Positions 1 through 5,015 are shown, counted from the stretch's first letter. The stretch is 9,819 nt of DNA from Xanthobacteraceae bacterium (GCA_030043175.1 JASHYD010000558.1:1-9819); one strand, 5' to 3'. Translations and numbers: made by a program. Notes: a model not told the origin generated them from the sequence alone.

Positions 1-2
1 AT

Positions 3-158
3 GCATCGGCTTGTGATGCCTACGGCTATGCACCCTATTATGGCTACACATACCGACGTTATGTCGGGCCACGGCGGTTTGGTCGGTTTGGTCATAGGGG
101 CTTCTACGGCAATCCGGACCGCACATTCGCACGACACTGTCACGGTGCGAGCTGCTAA
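3..158 (+). CDS. C-terminal end of a Tyr/Gly/Arg-rich small protein (5' end outside window)
   Basis: An open frame enters from the left edge and ends at TAA 156-158, giving about 51 residues rich in Tyr, Gly and Arg (YGYAPYYGY, then RRFGRFGHRGFYG). I recognise this composition from short secreted or surface proteins common in Bradyrhizobium, usually made with an N-terminal signal peptide, which would lie outside the window. There is no ATG in this frame here, so the start is upstream. A 9-bp hairpin begins 8 nt after the stop and fits a transcription terminator, which supports this frame as the real one. Another frame also runs open over the same bases to a TAA at 160-162, but its composition is less protein-like. 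No function is assigned. Confidence 0.5.
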   Translation, partial: ASACDAYGYAPYYGYTYRRYVGPRRFGRFGHRGFYGNPDRTFARHCHGASC

Positions 159-166
159 ATAAACGG

Positions 167-189
167 GAAAGGGGGCAATCCCCCCTTTC
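167..189 (+). terminator. Terminator-like hairpin after the left-edge gene
   Basis: GAAAGGGGG (167-175) pairs perfectly with CCCCCTTTC (181-189) around the 5-nt loop CAATC. It starts 8 nt after the TAA at 156-158. No clear T-run follows, so it may be a weak intrinsic terminator or an mRNA 3'-end stabiliser. Confidence 0.5.
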
Positions 190-276
190 ACCTCATATGG
201 CTTGGCGAGGCGCCATCGCTTGGTAAGTCTCAAGATTCTTGAGGCCCCACACCTTTTCGGCCAGGAGCGCAACGTG

Positions 277-360
277 ATGTGGCAGATGTTCCAAATGGAA
301 CGGCAGAGAATGGCGGGGACTGCGAGGACAGAGCAGGCAGCTTCTGCAATGTGCGCTTGA
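277..360 (+). CDS. Possible 27-aa small protein with a strong Shine-Dalgarno site
   Basis: ATG 277 to TGA 358-360 encodes 27 residues beginning MWQMFQMERQRM, a Met- and Gln-rich, potentially amphipathic helix. AGGAG at 263-267 lies 9 nt before the ATG, or 6 nt before an in-frame GTG at 274, which is among the best ribosome sites in the window. Upstream are a short hairpin (TGGCG 203-207 with CGCCA 211-215) and a palindrome (CTCAAG 229-234, CTTGAG 238-243). I do not recognise the peptide. The ORF is short enough to be chance, so the support rests mainly on the ribosome site. Confidence 0.3.
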   Translation: MWQMFQMERQRMAGTARTEQAASAMCA

Positions 361-416
361 GATCGCCGGGAGGGATTTCGACTCTGTGGCGGGTCATTAG
401 CCGCTGTACGGTCGCG

Positions 417-710
417 CTAAGCGCGCTTTTGGCGCCCTATGCGGTTCGCTCGTTGCCGGCCTACTTGCGAGCAATAGATCGTGTCACGTCGAGGCGATAC
501 AAACGAGACGCCACAGCTTGCGCAAGTGCAAGTCTTCATGCGGTGCCGGCGCCGAAAGTCTTCCGCGCCAGTTCGCGGTCGCGACCTTGAGGTCTTCTCG
601 AGCGCTGCCGTCTCGTCGGGCGCGTTGCCGGTGCCAAGCCGCAAATGCTTGGCAGCAATCTTGTAGATGGTCCACGTCGTCGGCTTCGTTGGTTCGGTTT
701 TTCTTGTCAT
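417..710 (-). CDS. Chimeric small protein: IYKIAAK-family N-terminus joined to a zinc-ribbon-like C-terminus
   Basis: This frame encodes 97 residues. Residues 1-39 (MTRKTEPTKPTTWTIYKIAAK... ALEK) match the 56-aa protein at 2397-2567. After ALEK the similarity is lost; a reading resembling the family tail (EDLKVATANW) continues in another frame, which points to a small deletion. From Met58 (base 539) the original frame encodes a zinc-ribbon-like segment: CASCG, then RRDTIYCS, then RQRANR. It resembles the short CxxCG..RRD..YCS..CRQRA ribbons of many bacteria, but the expected fourth Cys is Gly (GGC; TGC would be Cys). Metal binding is therefore doubtful. A leaderless-type promoter (717-745) lies just before the ATG. 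The ORF may be a degraded gene that is still open, or two small genes joined, with a 40-aa ribbon starting at 539. Function unknown. Confidence 0.5.
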   Translation of the reverse strand: MTRKTEPTKPTTWTIYKIAAKHLRLGTGNAPDETAALEKTSRSRPRTGAEDFRRRHRMKTCTCASCGVSFVSPRRDTIYCSQVGRQRANRIGRQKRA

Positions 711-716
711 ACCGAC

Positions 717-745
717 AGTGTCGGCATGCGGCCGCGTGCGTTCAA
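717..745 (-). promoter_or_regulatory. Predicted leaderless promoter of the 417-710 ORF
   Basis: On the minus strand, TTGAAC (745-740), 17 nt, then GACACT (722-717), then 6 nt to the ATG at 710. This geometry matches the three sibling promoters at 1487-1515, 1891-1919 and 2573-2601. The -10 box and its 3' flank also form a short palindrome (CCGACA-c-TGTCGG). Confidence 0.5.
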
Positions 746-799
746 TAGCGCTGGGTACCCGCTTCAGTTGCTACGCCGCATCACCTTTTGCCGGCGCCT

Positions 800-1480
800 T
801 CATTGCCTGCTCCAATTCTTGCTCCGCTCCCGCTGCACGGCTATGCTGGCGGGATTACGGACCTTGATCCAGACGCGGCACGGGCCGGATCGATACGTGC
901 CATCGATCTTCTTCGACACAATGCCCTCGGCACCGAGCTGACAAGCGTGCGCAAAGACGGTGCCACCATCCTCGACAATGTGTTCATTAAGCAGGATGCC
1001 AGCCTTAGTATCGCGCAGCAGGCGAGCCAGCGCGGCTTTGCGTTCGAGAAACGGGCGGGCGCGCAGATCCTCGCCATTATGCTCGATCAGGTCGAAGGCG
1101 TAGAGGATCGCGGTCCGAGCGGCCTCTCGATCGGACAACTCGTCGACCCGTGACAAGCCATCAGCTCCCAGCACAACCGCCTCGCCGTCAATCGTGAAGC
1201 TTTTGGCCTTGATGCCTTCCGCGGCGGTCGCGATTGCCGCCAGTCGCACCGTCCAGTCATACGCGTTGCGGCTGTATAGCCGCACAGTAGGGCCGTCCCG
1301 GTGTACGATCGTCCGATATCCATCATGCTTGATTTCGTGAACCCAATCGGTGCCGGCTGGCGGTTTTAGCCGGAGGACCGGCTGGGCGGGGAAGATGAAC
1401 CCCGCCGGAAGTCCCTGAATCTTCATGGCTGGGTCACCGCGAAGTTCCTGGCTTTTCGATGGCTCAGGCTTCTTTTCCAT
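800..1480 (-). CDS. Short ATP-dependent DNA ligase (LigD-type adenylation domain only)
   Basis: This 226-aa protein matches the nucleotidyltransferase domain of ATP-dependent ligases related to the ligase part of LigD. Visible motifs are motif I KHDGYR with catalytic Lys51, an IDGE segment (97-100), LYAFDLIE (126-133), motif IV EGIVSK (185-190) and motif V WIKVRNP (204-210), where the usual second Lys is Arg208. The protein ends at NWSRQ with no OB-fold and no motif VI, as in a family of roughly 200-230-aa 'DNA ligase' proteins I recall from Bradyrhizobium. It could adenylate itself, but full nick sealing without the OB domain is uncertain. ATG 1480 fits the promoter at 1487-1515 and gives the tag MEKKPEPSK. 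Met19 (base 1426) is an alternative start nearer the conserved domain. No Ku or LigD polymerase gene is in the window. Confidence 0.85.
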   Translation of the reverse strand: MEKKPEPSKSQELRGDPAMKIQGLPAGFIFPAQPVLRLKPPAGTDWVHEIKHDGYRTIVHRDGPTVRLYSRNAYDWTVRLAAIATAAEGIKAKSFTIDGEAVVLGADGLSRVDELSDREAARTAILYAFDLIEHNGEDLRARPFLERKAALARLLRDTKAGILLNEHIVEDGGTVFAHACQLGAEGIVSKKIDGTYRSGPCRVWIKVRNPASIAVQRERSKNWSRQ

Positions 1481-1486
1481 GCGGCG

Positions 1487-1515
1487 AGTATCGGCCGCGA
1501 TGTAAGTACCTTCAA
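1487..1515 (-). promoter_or_regulatory. Predicted leaderless promoter of the short ligase gene
   Basis: TTGAAG (1515-1510), 17 nt, GATACT (1492-1487), then 6 nt to ATG 1480. Transcription starting 6-8 nt after the -10 box would begin at the start codon. The box TTGAAGGTACT is identical to that of the promoter at 2573-2601. Confidence 0.55.
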
Positions 1516-1544
1516 TGCGGTCGTATAATTTCTCCCTTGCGGCC

Positions 1545-1610
1545 GGTCACTCGCCGTATCGCCATCAGTCTATTGGCAGACAACCCTAAATTCAGCGGCG
1601 GCCTTCTCAA
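1545..1610 (-). pseudogene. Decayed C-terminal remnant of an IYKIAAK-family gene
   Basis: These bases align with the 3' end of the 56-aa gene at 2397-2567, including an identical 15-nt run (TATCGCCATCAGTCT on the plus strand at 1557-1571) and a TAAATTC-AGCGGCG block. Read on the minus strand it gives EKAAAEF, then, after a one-base frame change, NRLMAIRR, matching the AAEF and NRLMAIRR segments of the intact copy. A second one-base insertion removes the normal stop. The N-terminal half is missing. It lies between the ligase promoter and the 1655-1885 gene, and shows that this small gene family has been copied and lost within the cluster. Confidence 0.65.
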
Positions 1611-1654
1611 TCCAGAAGACGGCCCCCGAATGAGGCCCCCACAGGGCAGGTCTT

Positions 1655-1885
1655 TCACAACCCCGGCAACAGCGCCCGCAGCGTCGCGCGCCCGTCATCT
1701 GTCAGGGTCAGGTGTCCGCGCCCATCCCGCGCGATAAAGCCCCTCACTACCATCGATGTGACTGTGACACCCGTGACGCCGGCACGCCGCCAATCGGTTC
1801 CGCTAGCAACGCAGAACAGGAGCATGCGCTGTCGCACCCCGAGCGATGCAGCGTTCGGCTTCGACGGTTCGGGTTTCTTGGCCAT
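1655..1885 (-). CDS. Small winged-helix-like hypothetical protein with a KPEPSKP N-terminal tag
   Basis: This 76-aa protein opens with MAKKPEPSKP, almost the same as its cluster neighbours, followed by an unrelated domain. Residues 16-35 (GVRQRMLLFCVASGTDWRRA) look like a first helix. Residues 41-72 (TVTSMVVRGFIARDG, then LTLTDDGRATLRALL) look like the recognition helix and wing of a small winged-helix fold, where LTxxGR is a common end-of-wing pattern. I recall similar short uncharacterised proteins in Bradyrhizobium. DNA binding is an inference from pattern only. The ATG lies 5 nt after a GATACT box (promoter 1891-1919) and has no Shine-Dalgarno site, fitting a leaderless start. The next gene downstream in the same direction is the short ligase. 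Confidence 0.6.
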   Translation of the reverse strand: MAKKPEPSKPNAASLGVRQRMLLFCVASGTDWRRAGVTGVTVTSMVVRGFIARDGRGHLTLTDDGRATLRALLPGL

Positions 1886-1890
1886 GCCGC

Positions 1891-1919
1891 AGTATCGGGC
1901 GCAAGCTTCGGAGGTTCAC
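1891..1919 (-). promoter_or_regulatory. Predicted leaderless promoter of the 1655-1885 gene
   Basis: GTGAAC (1919-1914), 17 nt, GATACT (1896-1891), then 5 nt to ATG 1885. The -35 box is the weakest of the four siblings, but the spacing and -10 box are the same. Confidence 0.45.
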
Positions 1920-2396
1920 CGGCTGGAAGAACCCCGGCCGTCCGGTTGATGCTGCGTCAGCCAGGGCCGGGGCCACATGAGGCGCTTGGACTTCACCCCA
2001 TATAGAAAACCAACGCCATCATCGAAGGGTTGCCCCGTGATAGGGCGACCTCGGTCCGACAGGAGGCATACCTCGCCTTAGGAAAGGAGGCCGCTGGTAA
2101 GGCGGCCCTAGTCATAGGGAAGGATACGCCCAAGGAGATGGGCGTCATTTTACAGGCAATGTTCATGCCATCGATCCGTCAGGGAGGCGCTGGCTCTCAG
2201 AGGTTGGAGAATAACTATTACGGACCGCAAGTCGTGGCCCCGACTGACTGGGGCGTAGGGGCACGAAAGTCAATCGGGGCCGGACGCAGGTCAAAATGGC
2301 TTCGTTCCGATAGGGGGGCACAGCCCCCAAGCCGCTACACTAAGCAGCCGCTCCTCACCAACGCGCTCGGCAATGGCTGCCGCGTCTTTCGTTGGG
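1920..2396. other. Gene-poor stretch with clustered short hairpins
   Basis: I see no convincing gene here. A plus-strand frame from TTG 2030 to 2437 has a protein-like stretch (QEAYLALGKEAAGKAALVIG), but it has no ATG, no ribosome site, mixed third-position bases, and it overlaps the 2397-2567 gene on the other strand. From 2028 to 2145 there are five close hairpins, described as a separate feature. GGGGGC (2314-2319) pairs with GCCCCC (2323-2328), 69 nt downstream of the 56-aa gene's stop; it has no T-run and could only be a weak terminator. Confidence 0.4.
2028..2145. repeat. Run of five adjacent inverted repeats (possible structured RNA)
   Basis: In 118 nt: GGTTGCCC (2028-2035) with GGGCGACC (2043-2050); GAGG (2063-2066) with CCTC (2071-2074); GGCCGC (2089-2094) with GCGGCC (2102-2107); CCCTA (2106-2110) with TAGGG (2115-2119); ACGCCC (2126-2131) with GGGCGT (2140-2145). 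The third competes with GCCTTA (2075-2080)/TAAGGC (2098-2103) and overlaps the fourth by 2 nt. I cannot match the set to a known RNA family. Some hairpins are expected by chance in GC-rich DNA. Confidence 0.3.
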
Positions 2397-2567
2397 TCAT
2401 CGACGTATCGCCATCAGTCTGTTGGCCGGCACGCTAAATTCCGCGGCGCCCTTCTCGAGCGCGGTGGCCGCGTCCGGCGCCTCTACGGCGCCAAGCCGGA
2501 CGGCTTTTGCGGCGATCTTGTAGATGCTCCACCTCGTCGGCTTCGACGGTTCCGGTTCCTCGGCCAT
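2397..2567 (-). CDS. 56-aa IYKIAAK-family small protein
   Basis: ATG 2567 to TGA 2399-2397 encodes 56 residues: MAEEPEPSKPTRW, SIYKIAAK, VRLGAVEAPDAATALEK, AAEFSVP and NRLMAIRR. I recognise this as a short uncharacterised protein common in Bradyrhizobium and relatives, typically about 55-60 aa with the pattern KPTxWxIYKIAxK...LGxVEAxDExxAxEKAAxEF. The layout suggests a compact beta-alpha fold in which Trp13 and the IYK strand are conserved. The start is set by conservation of the KPEPSKP tag and by the GATACT box 5 nt upstream; there is no Shine-Dalgarno site. It is the intact reference copy: 417-710 carries its N-terminal half and 1545-1610 its C-terminal remnant. Function unknown. Confidence 0.75.
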   Translation of the reverse strand: MAEEPEPSKPTRWSIYKIAAKAVRLGAVEAPDAATALEKGAAEFSVPANRLMAIRR

Positions 2568-2572
2568 GCCAC

Positions 2573-2601
2573 AGTATCGGCTGCAAGGTCAGTACCTTCA
2601 A
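2573..2601 (-). promoter_or_regulatory. Predicted leaderless promoter of the 56-aa gene
   Basis: TTGAAG (2601-2596), 17 nt, GATACT (2578-2573), then 5 nt to ATG 2567. The hexamers match sigma-70 consensus at 4 of 6 bases each with ideal spacing. It shares TTGAAGGTACT and CCGATACT with the ligase promoter. Confidence 0.55.
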
Positions 2602-2654
2602 CCGGCAGGCAAAGCCCCGGCCCCTGCCAAACTCCTCGGAAACAAGAGCCGGGA

Positions 2655-2706
2655 CCGCGTGAGCCGGAGAAGCCTCACGCCGGATCTCCCAACACCGCAG
2701 GTTGGG
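2655..2706. repeat. Two neighbouring hairpins upstream of the accessory cluster
   Basis: GCGTGAG (2657-2663) pairs with CTCACGC (2674-2680), extendable by CCG/CGG with a bulge. Five nt beyond that extension, CCCAAC (2688-2693) pairs with GTTGGG (2701-2706) around a 7-nt loop. They lie 54 nt beyond the -35 box of the 2573-2601 promoter. Role unknown. Confidence 0.35.
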
Positions 2707-3034
2707 TCAGCAACCGGTACAGATTCCGGGATCCACGATCGGCGCGACTCCCAATGCTGCCGACTACATCGCCAACGCTATGAGGATGACCGAAGCCCAT
2801 ACGCCGAAAGCAATGTCAGCAGAGTCTAGTCGATCGCGCGTTGCAATAGGCGGATACAAAACTGTAGGCGAGATAGGGTCACATCTCTCTCCTGATCGAT
2901 TCCGGCGAACCGAGGCTGTGCCGCTGGAAATGGCTTCGAGGTTCGACGGAATTAGCCCCTGCTTCGAAGCTAGAGTCCCGATAGGTCGCCGATAGAAAGA
3001 TGATTCTTCTCCGAAAACTCCCTGACCAGGCCCT

Positions 3035-3076
3035 GTTACGTGGCTAGCGCCCGTCAACACTCCGGCGGCACGTAAC
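3035..3076. repeat. 8-bp perfect inverted repeat
   Basis: GTTACGTG (3035-3042) and CACGTAAC (3069-3076) are exact reverse complements separated by 26 nt. The second arm is followed directly by the TTGGC-CGC-GCCAA hairpin (3077-3089). It could be a stem of a small RNA or a paired protein-binding site. Confidence 0.45.
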
Positions 3077-3174
3077 TTGGCCGCGCCAATTGTTAGCGAG
3101 CGGCCCTTTTCTTTACGGGTCTGGACCAGGGACGCGTTCGGGTTCCGCTTGTCGAGGCTTGGTCGGACCGCCTA

Positions 3175-3212
3175 CCTAGCCGGCGCTTGACTGATGCCGC
3201 TAGGGGCTTTTT
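3175..3212 (+). terminator. Intrinsic terminator-like hairpin with a T5 tract
   Basis: CCTAGC (3175-3180) pairs with GCTAGG (3199-3204), and inside it GGC (3182-3184) pairs with GCC (3196-3198) after a one-base bulge. TTTTT follows at 3208-3212. No confident plus-strand gene ends just upstream, so it either belongs to an unrecognised transcript or is a relic. Confidence 0.45.
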
Positions 3213-3274
3213 GCCGGGCGTGCCGTTGGAGATTATCGCCCTTCGTGCCCCAGCCCACGCGGTACGTAGAGCTT

Positions 3275-3325
3275 AAATAACACGGTGCGCGTACGGACTT
3301 CTGTCCAGTCTACGATCGCACCGTG
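3275..3325 (-). terminator. Terminator-like hairpin overlapping the stop of the Cys-rich ORF
   Basis: On the minus strand CACGGTGCG (3325-3317) pairs with CGCACCGTG (3289-3281). Nested inside are CGTA/TACG (3290-3293 with 3311-3314) and GGAC/GTCC (3295-3298 with 3303-3306). On the minus strand the stem is followed by TTATTTAA. The TAG of the 3310-3567 ORF lies within the structure. Confidence 0.5.
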
Positions 3326-3567
3326 CCACCGCCTTGCTTAGAAGCATCGACGCGGCGTGTTCGCCGGTGACACGCGTGGCAAACAGAACATCCCGTCGTC
3401 ATGACGAAGCCCGCGCCCACAACACGTTCAATCGGACCACCGCATTCCACACAATGTCCGCGTAGCTGCCACAGCAGGCGGCGTTGTTCTTCGATGCGCC
3501 TGTCGCCTTCCGCATCCTTGCGTAAGGCGTGAAGCGCATAGGAACCGCGATTTGCACGATCGACCAT
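3310..3567 (-). CDS. Hypothetical Cys-rich protein, possible zinc-binding
   Basis: This ORF encodes 85 residues. The N-terminal half is charged and probably helical (LHALRKDAEGDRRIEEQRRLLWQLRGH). The C-terminal half has CVECG, then about 18 residues, then CSVCHACHRR, giving CxxC and CxxCHxC groups that could hold one zinc ion. I do not recognise the family. The ATG at 3567 is the first in this frame after an in-frame TAA. A TATAAA hexamer (3602-3597) lies 29 nt upstream as a possible -10 box, but there is no clear Shine-Dalgarno site. The stop sits in a terminator-like hairpin, which supports a real gene. A competing frame from GTG 3629 to 3399 overlaps it and looks less protein-like. Confidence 0.4.
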   Translation of the reverse strand: MVDRANRGSYALHALRKDAEGDRRIEEQRRLLWQLRGHCVECGGPIERVVGAGFVMTTGCSVCHACHRRTRRVDASKQGGGTVRS

Positions 3568-3734
3568 ATCATCGCGTTCCCACCAACGACAGGGAGTTTA
3601 TATTTGTACGGCTTTACATTGCGCCGCACAACCGAACTATGTGAGGCTCTAGAAAGCAGACTACGCGAGCCTCACGCTCAACGGGGCCAACATCGGTTGC
3701 AGTGGGGGCGTTCCGGATCAGCTATTCCCTCACT

Positions 3735-3994
3735 GCGCTCCCGCTGCACGGTAATGCTGGTGGGATTGCGGACCCTTGATCCGGACGCGGCACGGACCGG
3801 ATCGGTAGGTGCTGTCGATCCGCTTCGAAACGATGCCTTCAGCGCCAAGTCGGCACGCATGGGCGAACACGGTCAGCCCATCTTCGACAATGTGTTCGTT
3901 CAGCAGGATGCCTGCCTTGGTGTTGCGCAGCAGCCGCGCCAGTGCAGCCTTCCGATCCAGGAATGGGAGATTGCGCAGATCCTCGCCGTCATGC
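3735..3994 (-). pseudogene. Truncated, frameshifted second copy of the short DNA ligase
   Basis: Read on the minus strand from about 3990, this encodes GEDLRNLPFL, RKAALARLL, KAGILLNEHIVEDG, EGIVSK and TYRSGPCRV, aligning with residues 136 onward of the 800-1480 ligase. I count 11 differences in 85 aligned residues once the frame is corrected. Relative to the intact copy there is one extra C in a CCC run (3773-3775), which shifts the frame just after RVRIK; the KVRNP continuation is in another frame. Motif I and the N-terminal half are absent, and motif V Trp is replaced by Arg. Similarity stops near 3994, 17 nt from the stop of the MOSC-rubredoxin gene, marking a recombination or deletion junction. 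It cannot make a working ligase. Confidence 0.75.
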
Positions 3995-4010
3995 ACGTCG
4001 CTGGCCAGCG

Positions 4011-5015
4011 TCAAGAGCGCGTTTCCAAATTGGGCGTCAGCTGATTGGCATCCAGGTAAGGACGGAAGGTCGCTTTTTCGGTGCCGCAATCAGGGCAACG
4101 CCATCCCGACGGAATATCGGCGAATATCGTTCCGGCCGGGATGCTCTGCTGGGGCAGCCCTTGGGCTTCCTCATAGATGAAATAGCAGCCCCGGCACATG
4201 AAGCGGCGGTGGCCGTTGGCGGGTGCCTGCGCCGTAATCGGGATTTCGACGCCGCCGTTGATGCAGGGAATCTCGACGCTGTCGCCGGCCGCGACGGCGC
4301 CGCTTTCCCGGGTGACGAGGTATACGCCGAGGTCCTTGTGGCCGAACGCTGCGCGCAGCGAGCCTGGGATGTCGAGGTCGCGACGGCCGGTGTCGGGATT
4401 GACGTTGGTGGCGCCGCAGCGTCCGTTGCGCCGCTCAACCCGGAACGTCGCCTCGCCCATGCGCAGATTGCTGCCGATCCACTCGAACTCCTCCCAGGGC
4501 CGGGCACCGTCGATGTAGAAATTGGCTCGAAAGCGCAGCGGATTGATGTCGAAGCCCCATTGCTCGCTGAGGCTTTTCACCGTCGCGAGATTAATCATCG
4601 ACAGCACGTTGTCCGGCTTGTCCATGAAATGCCCGCCGCGGGAGCGCACCAGCCGCGGCGCCGCCCGCAAGGTCGGGACCAGACGATGAAAATATTCCTC
4701 GACCTTGGCGCAGTCGTTTTCGTCGTCGAGGTTGGCTACGAGGATCTGCCGGTTGCCCTGGGTGATGGTGAATTGCATGGTGTCGAGGTCAAGATGCGTC
4801 TTCACCTGGGCCAGCACCTCATCGAGCATGAGCATCACGAACATGCCCTTCTTGTTCCACTTGGGCGCTTGCATATCGATCGGCGTATTGGGCCGCGCCA
4901 GCGCGAACACCCGGTCCGACGGAAACGGCCGGCCTGCGTCGAGAAATACGCTCGACAAGGGCTGCGCACTCAGGCCCTTGATCGGATAGCGGTAGATGCT
5001 GGTGACGACGGGCAT
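4011..5015 (-). CDS. MOSC domain protein with C-terminal rubredoxin (probable internal start)
   Basis: From ATG 5015 this frame gives 334 aa. Residues 1-45 (VTSIYRYPIKGLSAQPL, SDRVFALARP) form the MOSC N-terminal beta-barrel. Residues about 130-250 form the MOSC domain with NGRCGATNVNPDTGRRDLDIP; Cys200 corresponds to the cysteine that binds molybdenum in mARC/YcbX-type proteins. Residues 272-320 are a rubredoxin with Cys274, Cys277, Cys307 and Cys310 (CRGC, CPDC) for one iron. Together this suggests a molybdenum-cofactor-dependent reductase with a built-in one-electron carrier; substrate unknown. GGAG (5029-5026) lies 10 nt before this ATG, supporting separate translation even though the frame continues into the upstream MocR gene. 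The last residues (LTPNLETRS) adjoin the ligase-fragment junction and may not be the original C-terminus. Confidence 0.75.
   Translation of the reverse strand: MPVVTSIYRYPIKGLSAQPLSSVFLDAGRPFPSDRVFALARPNTPIDMQAPKWNKKGMFVMLMLDEVLAQVKTHLDLDTMQFTITQGNRQILVANLDDENDCAKVEEYFHRLVPTLRAAPRLVRSRGGHFMDKPDNVLSMINLATVKSLSEQWGFDINPLRFRANFYIDGARPWEEFEWIGSNLRMGEATFRVERRNGRCGATNVNPDTGRRDLDIPGSLRAAFGHKDLGVYLVTRESGAVAAGDSVEIPCINGGVEIPITAQAPANGHRRFMCRGCYFIYEEAQGLPQQSIPAGTIFADIPSGWRCPDCGTEKATFRPYLDANQLTPNLETRS

Larger units (their letters stand above)
2707..3280. other. Gene-poor stretch, probably decayed coding DNA and possible RNA
   Basis: Frames open here (minus 2764-3060, plus 2702-2995) show no recognisable domain, ribosome site or coherent codon bias. 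A minus-strand frame over about 3035-3170 reads NPNASLVQTRKEKGRSLTIG, faintly like the C-terminal region of serine recombinases, but that is too weak to call. The supportable contents are the inverted repeat at 3035-3076, a short hairpin TTGGC/GCCAA at 3077-3089 and a terminator-like structure at 3175-3212. Confidence 0.4.

Noticed and set aside
2030..2437. Plus-strand 135-aa frame with a protein-like segment QEAYLALGKEAAGKAALVIG
   Set aside because: TTG start without a ribosome site, no stable codon bias, and its end overlaps the 56-aa gene on the other strand. It may be decayed coding DNA but I cannot support a gene.
2655..2706. Hairpin pair resembling domains V and VI of a group II intron (GAGCCGG...CCGGATC then CCCAAC...GTTGGG)
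   Set aside because: The first element is about 8 nt too short for a domain V, has a mismatch in the stem and no GNRA loop, and no reverse transcriptase or 5' GUGYG end is visible.
3035..3170. Minus-strand frame NPNASLVQTRKEKGRSLTIG, reminiscent of a serine recombinase C-terminus
   Set aside because: Only a short vague resemblance, with an in-frame stop before it and no catalytic domain.
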